A DNA stretch of 64,000 nt from Alcanivoracaceae bacterium (GTDB lineage: Bacteria > Pseudomonadota > Gammaproteobacteria > Pseudomonadales > Alcanivoracaceae), in contig JARGOL010000011.1 of assembly GCA_029212745.1 (NCBI GenBank), forward strand, positions 1-64,000. Direction: 5' to 3'. Both the position numbers and the translations under genes were made by a program. How positions within the stretch are numbered: position 1 is the stretch's first letter; every line of letters starts with the position of its first letter. This document shows, piece after piece, positions 27,180 to 36,310 of the stretch. The notes under the pieces were generated by a model. The model was not told where the DNA came from and made no database searches. It saw only the letters and a program-made list of their open reading frames with translations.

Positions 27180-28043
27180 ATGATTCGCAGTATGACCGCC
27201 TTTGCCCGTGTCACGGTGCCCGCAGAAGGGGCAACGCTGATCTGGGAGCTCAAGTCCGTCAACCACCGCTACCTGGAAGTATCCCCGCGCTTGCCGGAGG
27301 CGTTCCGCGACCTGGAGGGCCCGGTGCGGGAAATGGCGCGCAAGCGGCTCGGCCGTGGCAAGGTGGAGATCTCGTTCCGTTACCAGCTGGCACAGGACAG
27401 CGGTGCGCTGAGCCTGAATGAGGCGCTGGTGCAGGAGCTGGCTGACGCGGCCCGCCGTGTCGGCGATATCGTCATGCACCCGTCGCCGGTGGATGTGGCC
27501 GAGATTCTGCGCTACCCGGGCGTGCTGCAGAGCGCCGAGGTCGACGGCGCCGCCCTGCGCAAGGACGCCCTGGCGGCCCTCGGCGATGCCATGGACGTGC
27601 TGCTCGACAACCGCGCCCGCGAGGGCGAGGCCCTCAAGGCCATGATCGAGGAGCGCCTCGAGGGCGTGCTGGAACAGGTCGGGATTGCGCGCAAGGCGAT
27701 ACCGCGTATTCTCGACAGTCAGCGGGAAAAGCTGCGCAAGCGTGTGGAGGAGGTGCTGGAAAGCGCCGATCCCCAGCGCCTGGAGCAGGAGATCGTGCTG
27801 CTGGCGCAGAAGATGGATATTGCCGAGGAAATGGATCGCCTGCAGGCCCACGTGGATGAGGTGCGCCACGCCCTGGCAGCGGGTGGCAGCTGCGGCCGGC
27901 GCCTGGATTTCCTGATGCAGGAGTTCAACCGCGAAGCCAATACACTGGGTTCCAAGTCGGTGGATACCGAAACCACCCAGGCGGCGGTGGAACTGAAAGT
28001 ACTGATTGAACAGATGCGAGAACAGGTACAGAACATTGAGTGA
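27180..28043 (+). CDS. yicC: YicC family endoribonuclease-like protein
   Basis: A 287-residue protein of the YicC family: conserved N-terminus MIRSMTAFARV, YicC-N domain and C-terminal DUF1732 with the signature GRRLDFLMQEFNREANTLGSK split around 239-258. E. coli YicC has been shown to cleave RNA. Its frame runs into the start of gmk (eight-base overlap), making a yicC-gmk operon, and it is divergent from rph. Confidence 0.95.
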   Translation: MIRSMTAFARVTVPAEGATLIWELKSVNHRYLEVSPRLPEAFRDLEGPVREMARKRLGRGKVEISFRYQLAQDSGALSLNEALVQELADAARRVGDIVMHPSPVDVAEILRYPGVLQSAEVDGAALRKDALAALGDAMDVLLDNRAREGEALKAMIEERLEGVLEQVGIARKAIPRILDSQREKLRKRVEEVLESADPQRLEQEIVLLAQKMDIAEEMDRLQAHVDEVRHALAAGGSCGRRLDFLMQEFNREANTLGSKSVDTETTQAAVELKVLIEQMREQVQNIE

Positions 28044-28680
28044 ACTGAAGAAATCCACCGGCAACCTGTTTATCGTCTCGGCCCCGTCCGGGGCCGGCAA
28101 GACCAGCCTGGTGGCCGCCCTGATCGATACCCTCGAGGGCCTGCGCATGTCGGTGTCACACACCACCCGGCCGCAGCGCGATGGCGAGGAAAACGGCGTC
28201 AACTACCACTTTGTTGATCGCGACCATTTCCTCGGCATGGTCAATGGCGGTGACTTCCTCGAGCATGCCGAGGTGTTTGGCAACCTGTATGGCACCTCCA
28301 CGGCGGCGGTCCAGGATGTGCTGGACGCCGGCGACGATGTCATCCTCGAGATCGACTGGCAGGGCGCCCAGCAGGTGCGCCGGCTGGTGGAGGACGCCAT
28401 CAGCGTGTTTATCCTGCCGCCGTCCCTGGACGAGCTGGCGGATCGCCTGCGTGGCCGTGGCAAGGACCCGGAGCAGGTGATCGCCCAGCGCCTGGCCGGT
28501 GCCCAGGCGGAGATGGCCCATTATCCGGAATTCGACTTCCTGGTGGTCAATAACGAGTTCGAGCGGGCCCTGGCTGACCTGGCCGCCATCGTCCGCTCGG
28601 CCCGGCTCAGCCACCGGCGCCAGCAGCAGGCCCTGGAGCCGATGCTGGAAGACCTGCTGACCCCGGGCATGACCGACTGA
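28036..28680 (+). CDS. gmk: Guanylate kinase
   Basis: A 214-residue enzyme converting GMP to GDP. P-loop APSGAGKTS at about 14-22; GMP-binding SHTTRPQRDGE near 42-52; lid residues near 140. The likely start is TTG at 28036 inside the yicC end, since no ATG or GTG is available near the conserved SELKKSTGNLF; the open frame upstream is the yicC overlap. TTG plus overlap suggests translational coupling to yicC. Confidence 0.93.
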   Translation: MSELKKSTGNLFIVSAPSGAGKTSLVAALIDTLEGLRMSVSHTTRPQRDGEENGVNYHFVDRDHFLGMVNGGDFLEHAEVFGNLYGTSTAAVQDVLDAGDDVILEIDWQGAQQVRRLVEDAISVFILPPSLDELADRLRGRGKDPEQVIAQRLAGAQAEMAHYPEFDFLVVNNEFERALADLAAIVRSARLSHRRQQQALEPMLEDLLTPGMTD

Positions 28681-28699
28681 TAGCCGCCGATTGCCCCGG

Positions 28700-28729
28700 T
28701 TGCCGGCGACGGTGCCCCGGGGCTAGAAT
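28700..28729 (+). promoter_or_regulatory. rpoZ promoter
   Basis: TTGCCG and TAGAAT with an 18-base spacer, 27 bases upstream of the rpoZ start. Confidence 0.6.
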
Positions 28730-28755
28730 ACGCGGCCCTGAACGAGAGGTGCGAC

Positions 28756-29019
28756 ATGGCACGAGTAACTGTAGAAGATTGCCTTGAAAAGCTGGACAAC
28801 CGCTTCGAGCTGGTACTGACCGCCAGCAAGCGTGCGCGCCAGATCCAGACCGGTGGCAAGGAACCGCGTGTGGCCTGGGAAAACGACAAGCCCAGCGTGG
28901 TGGCCCTGCGCGAGATCGCGGAAGGCCTGGTGGATTCCGAGTCCGTGGATGCCGATGCGGAAAGCAACCGCGACGCCATTGACGAGCTGGCCCTGCTGAC
29001 CGATTCCTTCGGCGAGTAA
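28756..29019 (+). CDS. rpoZ: DNA-directed RNA polymerase omega subunit
   Basis: An 87-residue subunit that helps assemble RNA polymerase and contributes to the ppGpp-binding site. [21 protein letters not shown] is the family start (given here only as the first residues), and [10 protein letters not shown] is conserved near 28-37. AACGAGAGG precedes the ATG. It is followed by spoT, the usual pairing. Confidence 0.98.
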   Translation: MARVTVEDCLEKLDNRFELVLTASKRARQIQTGGKEPRVAWENDKPSVVALREIAEGLVDSESVDADAESNRDAIDELALLTDSFGE

Positions 29020-29169
29020 TGCTGCCTCCCGGGGCGCCCGCCCCGGGAAGAATATCCACTATTTCAATGGCTCATGGCGGTTTCCTGAGAAAGCGCCATA
29101 GACAAAGCCCGCTGCAGTTCCTAAGCTTGAAGAACACACTGTTCGACAATGCAGGCGCGGCGAGGACAT

Positions 29170-31287
29170 TTGCCCACCATCCATAATCTCGTAAAACGGC
29201 TGAAGAGCTACCTGGACGACGACCAGATCGCCCAGGTCGTACGCGCTTACGAGTTCGCCGAGAAATCCCACGAGGGCCAGTACCGCCGCACCGGTGATCC
29301 CTACATCACCCACCCGCTGGCTGTGGCCAATATCCTCACCGACATGCACATGGACCATGAGAGTCTCATGGCCGCCCTGCTGCATGACGTGCTCGAGGAC
29401 TGCGGTGTGTCCAAGGACCGCATGGCCAGCCTGTTCGGCCAGGAAGTGGCTGAACTTGTGGATGGCGTGTCGAAGATTGCCCAGATCAAGTTTGAATCGA
29501 AGGCCCACCAGCAGGCGGAAAACCTGCGCAAGATGATGCTGGCGATGACGCGCGACATCCGCGTCATCCTGGTGAAGCTGGCGGACAGGCTGCACAACAT
29601 GCGCACGCTGCATGTGATGCCACCGGAAAAACGCCGTCGCATCGCGCTGGAGACCATGGAGATCTACGCCCCCATCGCCAACCGGCTGGGCATGTACAAC
29701 ATCCGTGTGGAATACGAAGACCTGGGCTTCCATGCCATGTATCCCATGCGCGCGCGCCTCATCGCCAAGGCCGTCAAGAATGCCCGTGGCCACCGCAAGG
29801 AAGTGTTGTCCACACTGAAAAGCAGCATTGAAAACTGCCTCGAACAGGAAGGCATCGAGGCGCGGGTGCTGGGCCGCGAGAAGCACCTGTACTCGATCTA
29901 CCTGAAGATGAAAGAGCAGCACAAGAGCTTTGCCGACATCATGGATGTGTATGGCTTTCGCATCATCGTCGACAAGGTGGATACCTGCTACCGGGTACTG
30001 GGGGCGGTGCATAACTTCTTTACGCCGATCCCGGGGCGCTTCAAGGACTATGTTGCCATTCCCAAAGCCAACGGCTACCAGTCGCTGCACACGACCCTGA
30101 AGGCGCGTTCCGGCATGCCACTGGAAATCCAGATCCGCACCGAGGAAATGGAAGCCATGGCCAACAACGGCATCGCGGCGCACTGGCTGTACAAGTCCAG
30201 CCCGGAAGATGACGACCCGAACACGCCGACCCATACCCGGGCACAGACCTGGATGAACCGGCTGCTGGAAATGCAGCAGAAAGCCGGTGACTCCATGGAG
30301 TTCATCGAGAGCGTCAAGGTCGACCTGTTTCCGGACGAGGTCTACATCTTTACCCCCAAGGGCGAGATTCGGGAAATGCCCCTGGGCGCCACGCCGGTGG
30401 ATTTCGCCTATGCCGTGCACACCAAGGTGGGCAACACCTGCGTGGCCGCAAAAATCGACGGCAACCTGGTGGCGTTGAGCACCCCGCTGGAATCCGGCCA
30501 GACCGTGCGCATCATTACCGCCCCCAACGCCACGCCCAATCCGGCCTGGCTGAACTTTGTCGTCACCGGCAAGGCACGCACCAATATCCGTCATTTCCTC
30601 AAGACCCAGCGTCGCGACGAATCTGTCGCCCTGGGCGAGCGACTGCTGGAACAGGCGCTGATCCAGTACGGCATGACCACCTCTGACCTGCCCATCGAAC
30701 GGGTGGTCGCGGAGCTGGCCAGCAATGGCTATGCCTCGCTCGACGACCTGCTTGAGGAAATCGGCATGGGTAACCGGCTGGCACCGCTGGTGGCCCGCAA
30801 GCTGGCCGGTGACCACGGTACCGATGTCGAGCACGGCGATGATCGCAGTGCCCTGGCCATCCGCGGCACCGAAGGCCTGCTGGTGACCTATGCCAAGTGC
30901 TGTTTCCCATTGCCCGGTGACCATATCATCGGCCATCTCAGTGCCGGCCGTGGCATCGTGGTGCACCGTGACAACTGCAAGAACATGCTGGTGGAATTGC
31001 GTAACAACCCGGAGAAATGCATAGCCCTGGGCTGGGACGACAATGTCGAGCAGGAGTTTACCGCGGCCCTGCGCCTGGACCTGGTCAACAAGAAGGGCGT
31101 GCTGGCGACGTTCGCCAATAGCCTGTCGGAACTGGGTTCAAACATCGAGACCATCAGCATGGCCGAGAAGGACGCCGCGCTCACCGCCATCAACGTCAAT
31201 GTCACAGTGCGTGACAGAATCCATCTGGCGCGTATCATTCGACGTTTACGGAGTATGGACAACATCGTCCGTATACACCGACTCTGA
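29170..31287 (+). CDS. spoT: Bifunctional (p)ppGpp synthetase/hydrolase
   Basis: A 705-residue protein that makes and degrades (p)ppGpp. Domains in order: HD hydrolase (about 20-170, with LLHDVLED near 72-79), synthetase (about 220-345, with YGFRIIVD), TGS (about 380-440), helical region, and C-terminal ACT (about 630-705). The TTG at 29170 is chosen: GAGGA lies five bases upstream and the resulting [14 protein letters not shown] matches Pseudomonas SpoT from its second residue. The ATG 21 bases upstream gives an extension not seen in the family. Confidence 0.95.
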   Translation: MPTIHNLVKRLKSYLDDDQIAQVVRAYEFAEKSHEGQYRRTGDPYITHPLAVANILTDMHMDHESLMAALLHDVLEDCGVSKDRMASLFGQEVAELVDGVSKIAQIKFESKAHQQAENLRKMMLAMTRDIRVILVKLADRLHNMRTLHVMPPEKRRRIALETMEIYAPIANRLGMYNIRVEYEDLGFHAMYPMRARLIAKAVKNARGHRKEVLSTLKSSIENCLEQEGIEARVLGREKHLYSIYLKMKEQHKSFADIMDVYGFRIIVDKVDTCYRVLGAVHNFFTPIPGRFKDYVAIPKANGYQSLHTTLKARSGMPLEIQIRTEEMEAMANNGIAAHWLYKSSPEDDDPNTPTHTRAQTWMNRLLEMQQKAGDSMEFIESVKVDLFPDEVYIFTPKGEIREMPLGATPVDFAYAVHTKVGNTCVAAKIDGNLVALSTPLESGQTVRIITAPNATPNPAWLNFVVTGKARTNIRHFLKTQRRDESVALGERLLEQALIQYGMTTSDLPIERVVAELASNGYASLDDLLEEIGMGNRLAPLVARKLAGDHGTDVEHGDDRSALAIRGTEGLLVTYAKCCFPLPGDHIIGHLSAGRGIVVHRDNCKNMLVELRNNPEKCIALGWDDNVEQEFTAALRLDLVNKKGVLATFANSLSELGSNIETISMAEKDAALTAINVNVTVRDRIHLARIIRRLRSMDNIVRIHRL

Positions 31288-31351
31288 CCGGTCCCGGTAT
31301 CAGCGATGCCGGGACCCCGGTTTGGCGCATTACTATTTCTGGAGCACAACC

Positions 31352-31738
31352 ATGCCCAATCGATCCATCATTTCCACCGACAAGGCGCCGGCCGCCATCG
31401 GCACCTACTCGCAGGCGGTCAAGGTCGGGGACACTGTTTACCTGAGCGGGCAGATTCCCCTCGACCCGGCCACCATGGCGCTGGTGGACGGAGACATGCG
31501 CGCCCAGATCGAGCGTGTGTTCAACAACCTCGCCGCCGTGTGCGAAGCCGCCGGCGGCAGCCTGCGCAACATCGTCAAGCTGAACATTTTCCTCACAGAC
31601 CTTGGCCACTTCGCCCTGGTCAACGAGGTGATGGCGGAGTTCCTGGCCGAGCCCTACCCGGCCCGTGCCGCCATCGGCGTGGCGGCCCTGCCCAAGGATG
31701 CCGGCGTGGAAATGGATGCCGTCATGGTGATCGACTGA
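31352..31738 (+). CDS. ridA: RidA family reactive enamine/imine deaminase
   Basis: A 128-residue protein that hydrolyses reactive 2-aminoacrylate intermediates. The signature [19 protein letters not shown] (residues about 105-123) includes the substrate-binding Arg, and the N-terminal [18 protein letters not shown] is typical. GGAG precedes the ATG by seven bases. 64 bases downstream of spoT, as in Pseudomonas. Confidence 0.97.
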   Translation: MPNRSIISTDKAPAAIGTYSQAVKVGDTVYLSGQIPLDPATMALVDGDMRAQIERVFNNLAAVCEAAGGSLRNIVKLNIFLTDLGHFALVNEVMAEFLAEPYPARAAIGVAALPKDAGVEMDAVMVID

Positions 31739-31744
31739 CGCGCG

Positions 31745-32581
31745 TCACTCCGACGCCAGCGATGCCATGACCTGCTGGTAACCCTGGCGATAATCCGGAT
31801 AGACCAGGCTGTAATGGCCGTCGCGCAGGTATTCGCTGCGCAGCCGCTTGCCGGGCACCTGCTCGGGCACCGGCAGATCCAGGGGCGTGCCGCGCTCGCG
31901 CGCCAGCCAGTTGAGCACTTCAAGGTTCGGGCTGGGCGCACTGTCGGTGCCGACGATCACCCCCGGAGGCATATCCCGTGCCAGGAAGCGCTCGCCCACG
32001 TGCTTGAGCAGGCCAACGCAGTCATGGCTGTGAATGCGGTTGGTGAAACTCGCTTTCGGCATTTCCCCGCCTTCCCTGAGCCGGTCCACCTGCCGTAGCA
32101 GGCGCATGCGACCGGGACCATAGATGCCGGAAAAACGGACCGTGCTCATCACCGTGCGGGTGCTCAACTCCTGCTCAGCGGCGAGGATGATCTTGCCATT
32201 GAAGCGCGTCGGCGACGGCGGTGTGGATTCACTGACGTCACCGTCGGCGTCGCCATAGACTGCCGTGCTGGAGACAAACACCGTGGGCGGCAGTGGCTGC
32301 TGTTCTCCGAGGGCGTCGAGCAGGCGCAACGGGGCAGTGAGGTAGGCGCGTTCGTAGCCGGCTTCGTCCCGGCTCGACGGTGTCATGATGATATAAAGCA
32401 GCTCCACCGTGTCCGGCGGCAGCAGCACGGTGTCGGCTGCCAGGTCCTGGCTGTACAGGTCGACCCCGGCAGGCGCGGCGGACTGGCGGCGGATGCCGGA
32501 AACCTGGTGGCCCTCGTCGAGCCAGCGTTGTGCCAGTGACTGGCCGAGGTCGCCCAGGCCGGCGATCAGAATGTGTGACAA
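31745..32581 (-). CDS. NAD-dependent epimerase/dehydratase-like SDR protein (YeeZ type)
   Basis: A 278-residue Rossmann-fold protein beginning with SHILIAGLGDLGQSLAQRW, whose GxGxxG binds NAD(P), and with the extended SDR pattern of VSSTAVYGD (near 100-108) around the catalytic region. The substrate is unknown. The TTG at 32581 is chosen because GGGAGAG lies seven bases upstream; a GTG 33 bases upstream would bury that site. Converges with ridA across six bases and is divergent from oxyR. Confidence 0.85.
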   Translation of the reverse strand: MSHILIAGLGDLGQSLAQRWLDEGHQVSGIRRQSAAPAGVDLYSQDLAADTVLLPPDTVELLYIIMTPSSRDEAGYERAYLTAPLRLLDALGEQQPLPPTVFVSSTAVYGDADGDVSESTPPSPTRFNGKIILAAEQELSTRTVMSTVRFSGIYGPGRMRLLRQVDRLREGGEMPKASFTNRIHSHDCVGLLKHVGERFLARDMPPGVIVGTDSAPSPNLEVLNWLARERGTPLDLPVPEQVPGKRLRSEYLRDGHYSLVYPDYRQGYQQVMASLASE

Positions 32582-32643
32582 CAGACTCTCTCCCGTGCGG
32601 CGAGGGTGGTACACTTTCCCGATAGCCGCTAACTTATACTCTT

Positions 32644-33546
32644 ATGACTTTAACAGAACTTCGCTATCTTGTTGCCCTCGCCCGCGAGCGCCATTTCGGC
32701 CGTGCCGCCGAAGCCTGCCAGGTGAGCCAGCCTACGCTGTCGGCCGCGATCAAGAAACTGGAAGAGCACCTGGGTATTACCCTGTTCGAACGGCGGCCGC
32801 GCGAGGTGCGGGTCACGGCCGAAGCAGAGCCCATTGTCATCCAGGCGCAGCGGGTGCTGGAGCAGGCCGAGGCACTGGAAGCCATGGCCCAGCAGCAGAA
32901 GGACCAGCTCGGCTCGCCGCTGCGCATCGGCGCCATCTTCACTGTCGCGCCCTACCTGTTTCCGGTGATCGTGCCGCGCATGCGCAAGGCCGCCCCGGAG
33001 ATGCCGCTGTTCATCGAGGAAAACTATACCCACGTGCTGCGCGGCAAGCTGGAACGCGGTGAGCTGGATGCCATCATTGTCGCCCTGCCGTTCTCCGGCG
33101 GAGGCCTGGTGCGCGCGCGTATGTACGAGGAGTCGTTTTCCGTATTGCTGCCGGCCGATCACGCCTGGACCAAACACAAGGCGATCAAGCCGGACTGGTT
33201 GCTGGATGAAACCCTGCTGCTGCTCGGTGAGGGCCACTGCTTCCGGGACCAGGTGCTGGAGCTGTGCCCGGCCATCGAGTCGCGCAAGTCGCCCAACCTG
33301 GTGCAGATTGAAGGCGGTTCCCTGGAAACCCTGCGCCACATGGTGGCCAGCGGCCTGGGTATTACCATCCTGCCGGACTCGGCCCTGCACCGTGGCAATT
33401 ACGACGAGGAAGTGTTTGCCGTCCGCCCGTTCGTGCGACCGGTACCCGCGCGTACCATTGCCCTGGTCTGGCGTGACAGCTTCCCCCGGCCCAAGGCCAT
33501 CGAGGTGGTGCGCCAGGCCGTACCCAGGGAAGGCATCGGCAATTGA
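32644..33546 (+). CDS. oxyR: Hydrogen-peroxide-sensing LysR regulator OxyR
   Basis: A 300-residue LysR-type activator of peroxide defence. N-terminal winged helix-turn-helix (about 2-60); the two redox cysteines Cys199 and Cys208 (GEGHCFRDQVLELC) fall at the same numbering as in E. coli OxyR and form the peroxide-sensing disulfide. It overlaps the next gene, recG, by four bases, the oxyR-recG operon known from Pseudomonas. Its targets are not in this window. Confidence 0.96.
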   Translation: MTLTELRYLVALARERHFGRAAEACQVSQPTLSAAIKKLEEHLGITLFERRPREVRVTAEAEPIVIQAQRVLEQAEALEAMAQQQKDQLGSPLRIGAIFTVAPYLFPVIVPRMRKAAPEMPLFIEENYTHVLRGKLERGELDAIIVALPFSGGGLVRARMYEESFSVLLPADHAWTKHKAIKPDWLLDETLLLLGEGHCFRDQVLELCPAIESRKSPNLVQIEGGSLETLRHMVASGLGITILPDSALHRGNYDEEVFAVRPFVRPVPARTIALVWRDSFPRPKAIEVVRQAVPREGIGN

Positions 33547-35615
33547 GTACGCTGGCGGAGCAGTCCGTCGACACGTTGAAAGGCGTTGGCCCGAAAGCGG
33601 CCGAGCGCCTCGCCCGGCTGGGCATCGTTTCCCTGGAAGACCTTTTTTTCCACCTGCCGTTCCGTTACGAGGACCGTACCCGGATTGTGCCCATGGGGGC
33701 GCTGCGGCCTGAGCAGCACGTCGTTATCGAGGGCGAGGTGCGTGCCGCGGATGTGGTGTTCGGGCGCCGTCGCAGCCTGCTGGTGCGCATTGGGGACAAC
33801 ACCGGCTTCGTGTCCTTGCGCTTCTACCATTTCAGCGCCGCGCAAAAACATTACCTTGAACCGGGTACCCGCATCCGTGTCTATGGCGAGGTGCGTGCCG
33901 GCGCGACCGGGCTGGAGTTCTACCACCCGGAATATGAAACTGCCCGCGGCGATCTGCCGCCGCTGGAGAAATCCCTCACCCCGGTCTATCCCACCACCGA
34001 GGGCGTCACCCAGCGCTTTCTGCGTGGCCTGATGAAGCAGGCCCTGGACATCCTGCGCCGGCATCCGCCCCGTGACCTGCTGCCCCGTGATCTGCTCCAG
34101 CAACAGGACCTGCCGTCGCTGCAGGCCGCGCTACTGAAACTGCACGCGCCGGGACCGGATGATCCGGTGGACCTGTTGCTGGCCGGGGAACACCCGGCAG
34201 TGCGCCGCCTGGTGGTGGAAGAGATGGTCGCCCACCAGTTGGGCATGCTGCACAAGCGCGCCGGGCAAAAGGCGCAGCAGGCACCGGTGATCAACCAGGC
34301 GGGCCAGCGCGCGCAGTTGCTTGGCGCCCTGCCCTTCACCCTGACCGCTGCCCAGCAGCGGGTGATTGCCGAGATTGATAAAGACCTGGCGCAGCCGTCA
34401 CCCATGCTGCGCCTGGTACAGGGGGATGTCGGTTCGGGCAAGACGCTGGTGGCGGCCTGTGCCGCCCTGAGTGCCATAGCCAGTGGCTACCAGGTGGCGG
34501 TGATGGCGCCCACCGAGATACTGGCCGAGCAGCACCTGCGCAATTTCAGCAGCTGGCTGGAGCCGCTGGGAATTTCCGTGGCCTGGCTGGTGGGCTCCCT
34601 GACCGCGCGCCAGCGGCGTGACACCTACCAGGCCATTGCCGATGGCCAGGCACAGGTGGTGGTGGGTACCCACGCCCTGTTCCAGGATGCTGTCGTGTTT
34701 GATGCCCTGGGCCTGGTGATCATCGATGAACAGCATCGCTTTGGTGTGCACCAGCGCCTTGCCCTGCGCGAGAAGGGGCGCCGCGGCAAGGAAGTGCCAC
34801 ACCAGCTGGTGCTCACCGCCACGCCCATTCCGCGCACCCTGGCCATGAGCCTGTATGGCGACCTGGACACGTCGGTGATCGACGAACTGCCGCCGGGCCG
34901 CCAGGCCATCGATACCGTGGTCATCGGTGAGCAGCGCCGGCCGGATGTGGTGGAGCGTATCCGTAACGCCTGCAAGGCCGGCACACAGGCGTACTGGGTC
35001 TGTACCCTGATCGAGGAATCGGATGCGCTGCAGGCCAAGGCGGCCGAGGACACCTGGCGTGAGTTGCAGCAGGCGCTGCCCGAACTGGCTGTGGAAATGG
35101 TCCATGGGCGCATGAAGCCCAAGGAAAAGGCACAACACATGGCGCGCTTTGCCGACGGCGATGCCGCTGTGCTGGTGGCCACCACCGTGATCGAGGTGGG
35201 TGTGGATGTGCCTAACGCCACGCTCATGGTGATCGAAAATGCGGAACGGCTGGGTCTGTCACAGCTGCACCAGCTGCGCGGCCGGGTGGGCCGGGGCGGC
35301 GAAAAAAGTTACTGCGTGCTGATGTACAGCGGGCGGTTGTCGGAAACGGCCCAGCGACGCCTGCATGTCATGCGCGACACCAATGACGGCTTTCGCATTG
35401 CCGAAGAGGATTTGCGCCTGCGTGGCCCGGGGGAATGGCTCGGCACCCGCCAGACCGGCGAACTGGCATTTCGCATCGTTGACCTGATGCGTGACGAAGA
35501 CTGGATGGCGCCCGCCCGTGACATGGCCCAGGTAGTACTGACACGGTATCCGCAGCAGGTGGAACCGCTGGTGCGGCGCTGGCTTAACGAGGGTGATGCC
35601 TATGCCGACGTCTAG
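33543..35615 (+). CDS. recG: ATP-dependent DNA helicase RecG
   Basis: A 690-residue branch-migration helicase that reverses stalled forks. N-terminal wedge domain (about 50-150), Walker A GDVGSGKT (near 296-303), DEQH box (IIDEQHRFG near 396-404), and helicase C-terminal motifs (GRVGRGGEKSYC near 581-592). The TTG at 33543 overlaps the oxyR stop; MSTLAEQSVDTLKGVGPK-type N-terminus fits the family. Confidence 0.97.
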   Translation: MSTLAEQSVDTLKGVGPKAAERLARLGIVSLEDLFFHLPFRYEDRTRIVPMGALRPEQHVVIEGEVRAADVVFGRRRSLLVRIGDNTGFVSLRFYHFSAAQKHYLEPGTRIRVYGEVRAGATGLEFYHPEYETARGDLPPLEKSLTPVYPTTEGVTQRFLRGLMKQALDILRRHPPRDLLPRDLLQQQDLPSLQAALLKLHAPGPDDPVDLLLAGEHPAVRRLVVEEMVAHQLGMLHKRAGQKAQQAPVINQAGQRAQLLGALPFTLTAAQQRVIAEIDKDLAQPSPMLRLVQGDVGSGKTLVAACAALSAIASGYQVAVMAPTEILAEQHLRNFSSWLEPLGISVAWLVGSLTARQRRDTYQAIADGQAQVVVGTHALFQDAVVFDALGLVIIDEQHRFGVHQRLALREKGRRGKEVPHQLVLTATPIPRTLAMSLYGDLDTSVIDELPPGRQAIDTVVIGEQRRPDVVERIRNACKAGTQAYWVCTLIEESDALQAKAAEDTWRELQQALPELAVEMVHGRMKPKEKAQHMARFADGDAAVLVATTVIEVGVDVPNATLMVIENAERLGLSQLHQLRGRVGRGGEKSYCVLMYSGRLSETAQRRLHVMRDTNDGFRIAEEDLRLRGPGEWLGTRQTGELAFRIVDLMRDEDWMAPARDMAQVVLTRYPQQVEPLVRRWLNEGDAYADV

Positions 35616-35631
35616 GGCGCCGGCCCATGGA

Positions 35632-36081
35632 TCAGGCGTCGATCACGTAGGCCAGAATCTCCACCACCTGCTCCGGCGTCGCCGCTGTGGCACAGGCGGC
35701 GGCATCCACTTCCTTGAGGGCATGGTTGAGCTCGGCATCGTGCAGGGTCACCAGGGGCTTGCCCAGGGCGGCGGCCATGCCGGCATCGAAGGCGGCATTC
35801 CACTGGCGATACTTGGGCCCGAAACGCACTACCACCAGATCCGCCTCGCGCAGCAACGTCTGCGTGCGAATGCTGTTGATGCCGGCGCCCTTGCGGTCTT
35901 CCCAGAAGGCATCGGGTTCGTCACCAAGGATGCGCACGCCGCACTTGTCGCTGGCCTCGTGGTCGGTCACCGGGCCGCTGAACGTCACGCGCAAGCCCGC
36001 CTGTTCGCAGCCGGCGATGATCTGCTCGCGCCAGTCGGTGTGAATTTCGCCGGACAGGTATACACGCCAGGTTCGGTTCAT
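35632..36081 (-). CDS. YtoQ family protein
   Basis: A 149-residue soluble protein starting MNRTWRVYLSGEIHTDWR. It has a Rossmann-like pattern (VYLSGEIH at the start, DLVVVRFG near 81-88) shared with nucleoside 2-deoxyribosyltransferase-like YtoQ proteins. Function is unproven. The ATG at 36081 fits the conserved start; the frame extends 12 codons further without support. It ends 17 bases after recG on the opposite strand and lies 22 bases downstream of the zinc-ribbon gene. Confidence 0.85.
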   Translation of the reverse strand: MNRTWRVYLSGEIHTDWREQIIAGCEQAGLRVTFSGPVTDHEASDKCGVRILGDEPDAFWEDRKGAGINSIRTQTLLREADLVVVRFGPKYRQWNAAFDAGMAAALGKPLVTLHDAELNHALKEVDAAACATAATPEQVVEILAYVIDA

Positions 36082-36103
36082 GGGGGTCTCCCGTGCAGAA
36101 TTT

Positions 36104-36310
36104 TCAGTGGCCATCATTGCGCGGCGTTGCCGGCATGATGGTCACCGGCGTGCCGCTGTCGGCCGCCGGTTGCTGGTCCAGGTCGCGCACCATACCGCAG
36201 GCTATGCAGGTCATCCACAGACGCTCGCCATCCTGCACACGCTGGATCTTGTCCAGCTTGCCGCATTCAGGGCAGGTGGCACCGGCGATGAACTGGCGTT
36301 TCTCGGTCAT
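36104..36310 (-). CDS. YheV-like zinc-ribbon protein
   Basis: A 68-residue protein starting MTEKRQFIAGATCPECGK with two CxxC pairs (CPEC near 13-16 and CIAC near 35-38), forming a zinc ribbon. It resembles E. coli YheV (MAIRKRFIAGAKCPAC). Its ATG overlaps the prlC stop (ATGA), so it is co-translated with prlC. Role unknown. Confidence 0.88.
   Translation of the reverse strand: MTEKRQFIAGATCPECGKLDKIQRVQDGERLWMTCIACGMVRDLDQQPAADSGTPVTIMPATPRNDGH

Noticed and set aside
29059-30966. A 635-codon open frame antisense to spoT
   Set aside because: Fully covered by spoT with all its domains; the antisense translation shows no recognisable motif.
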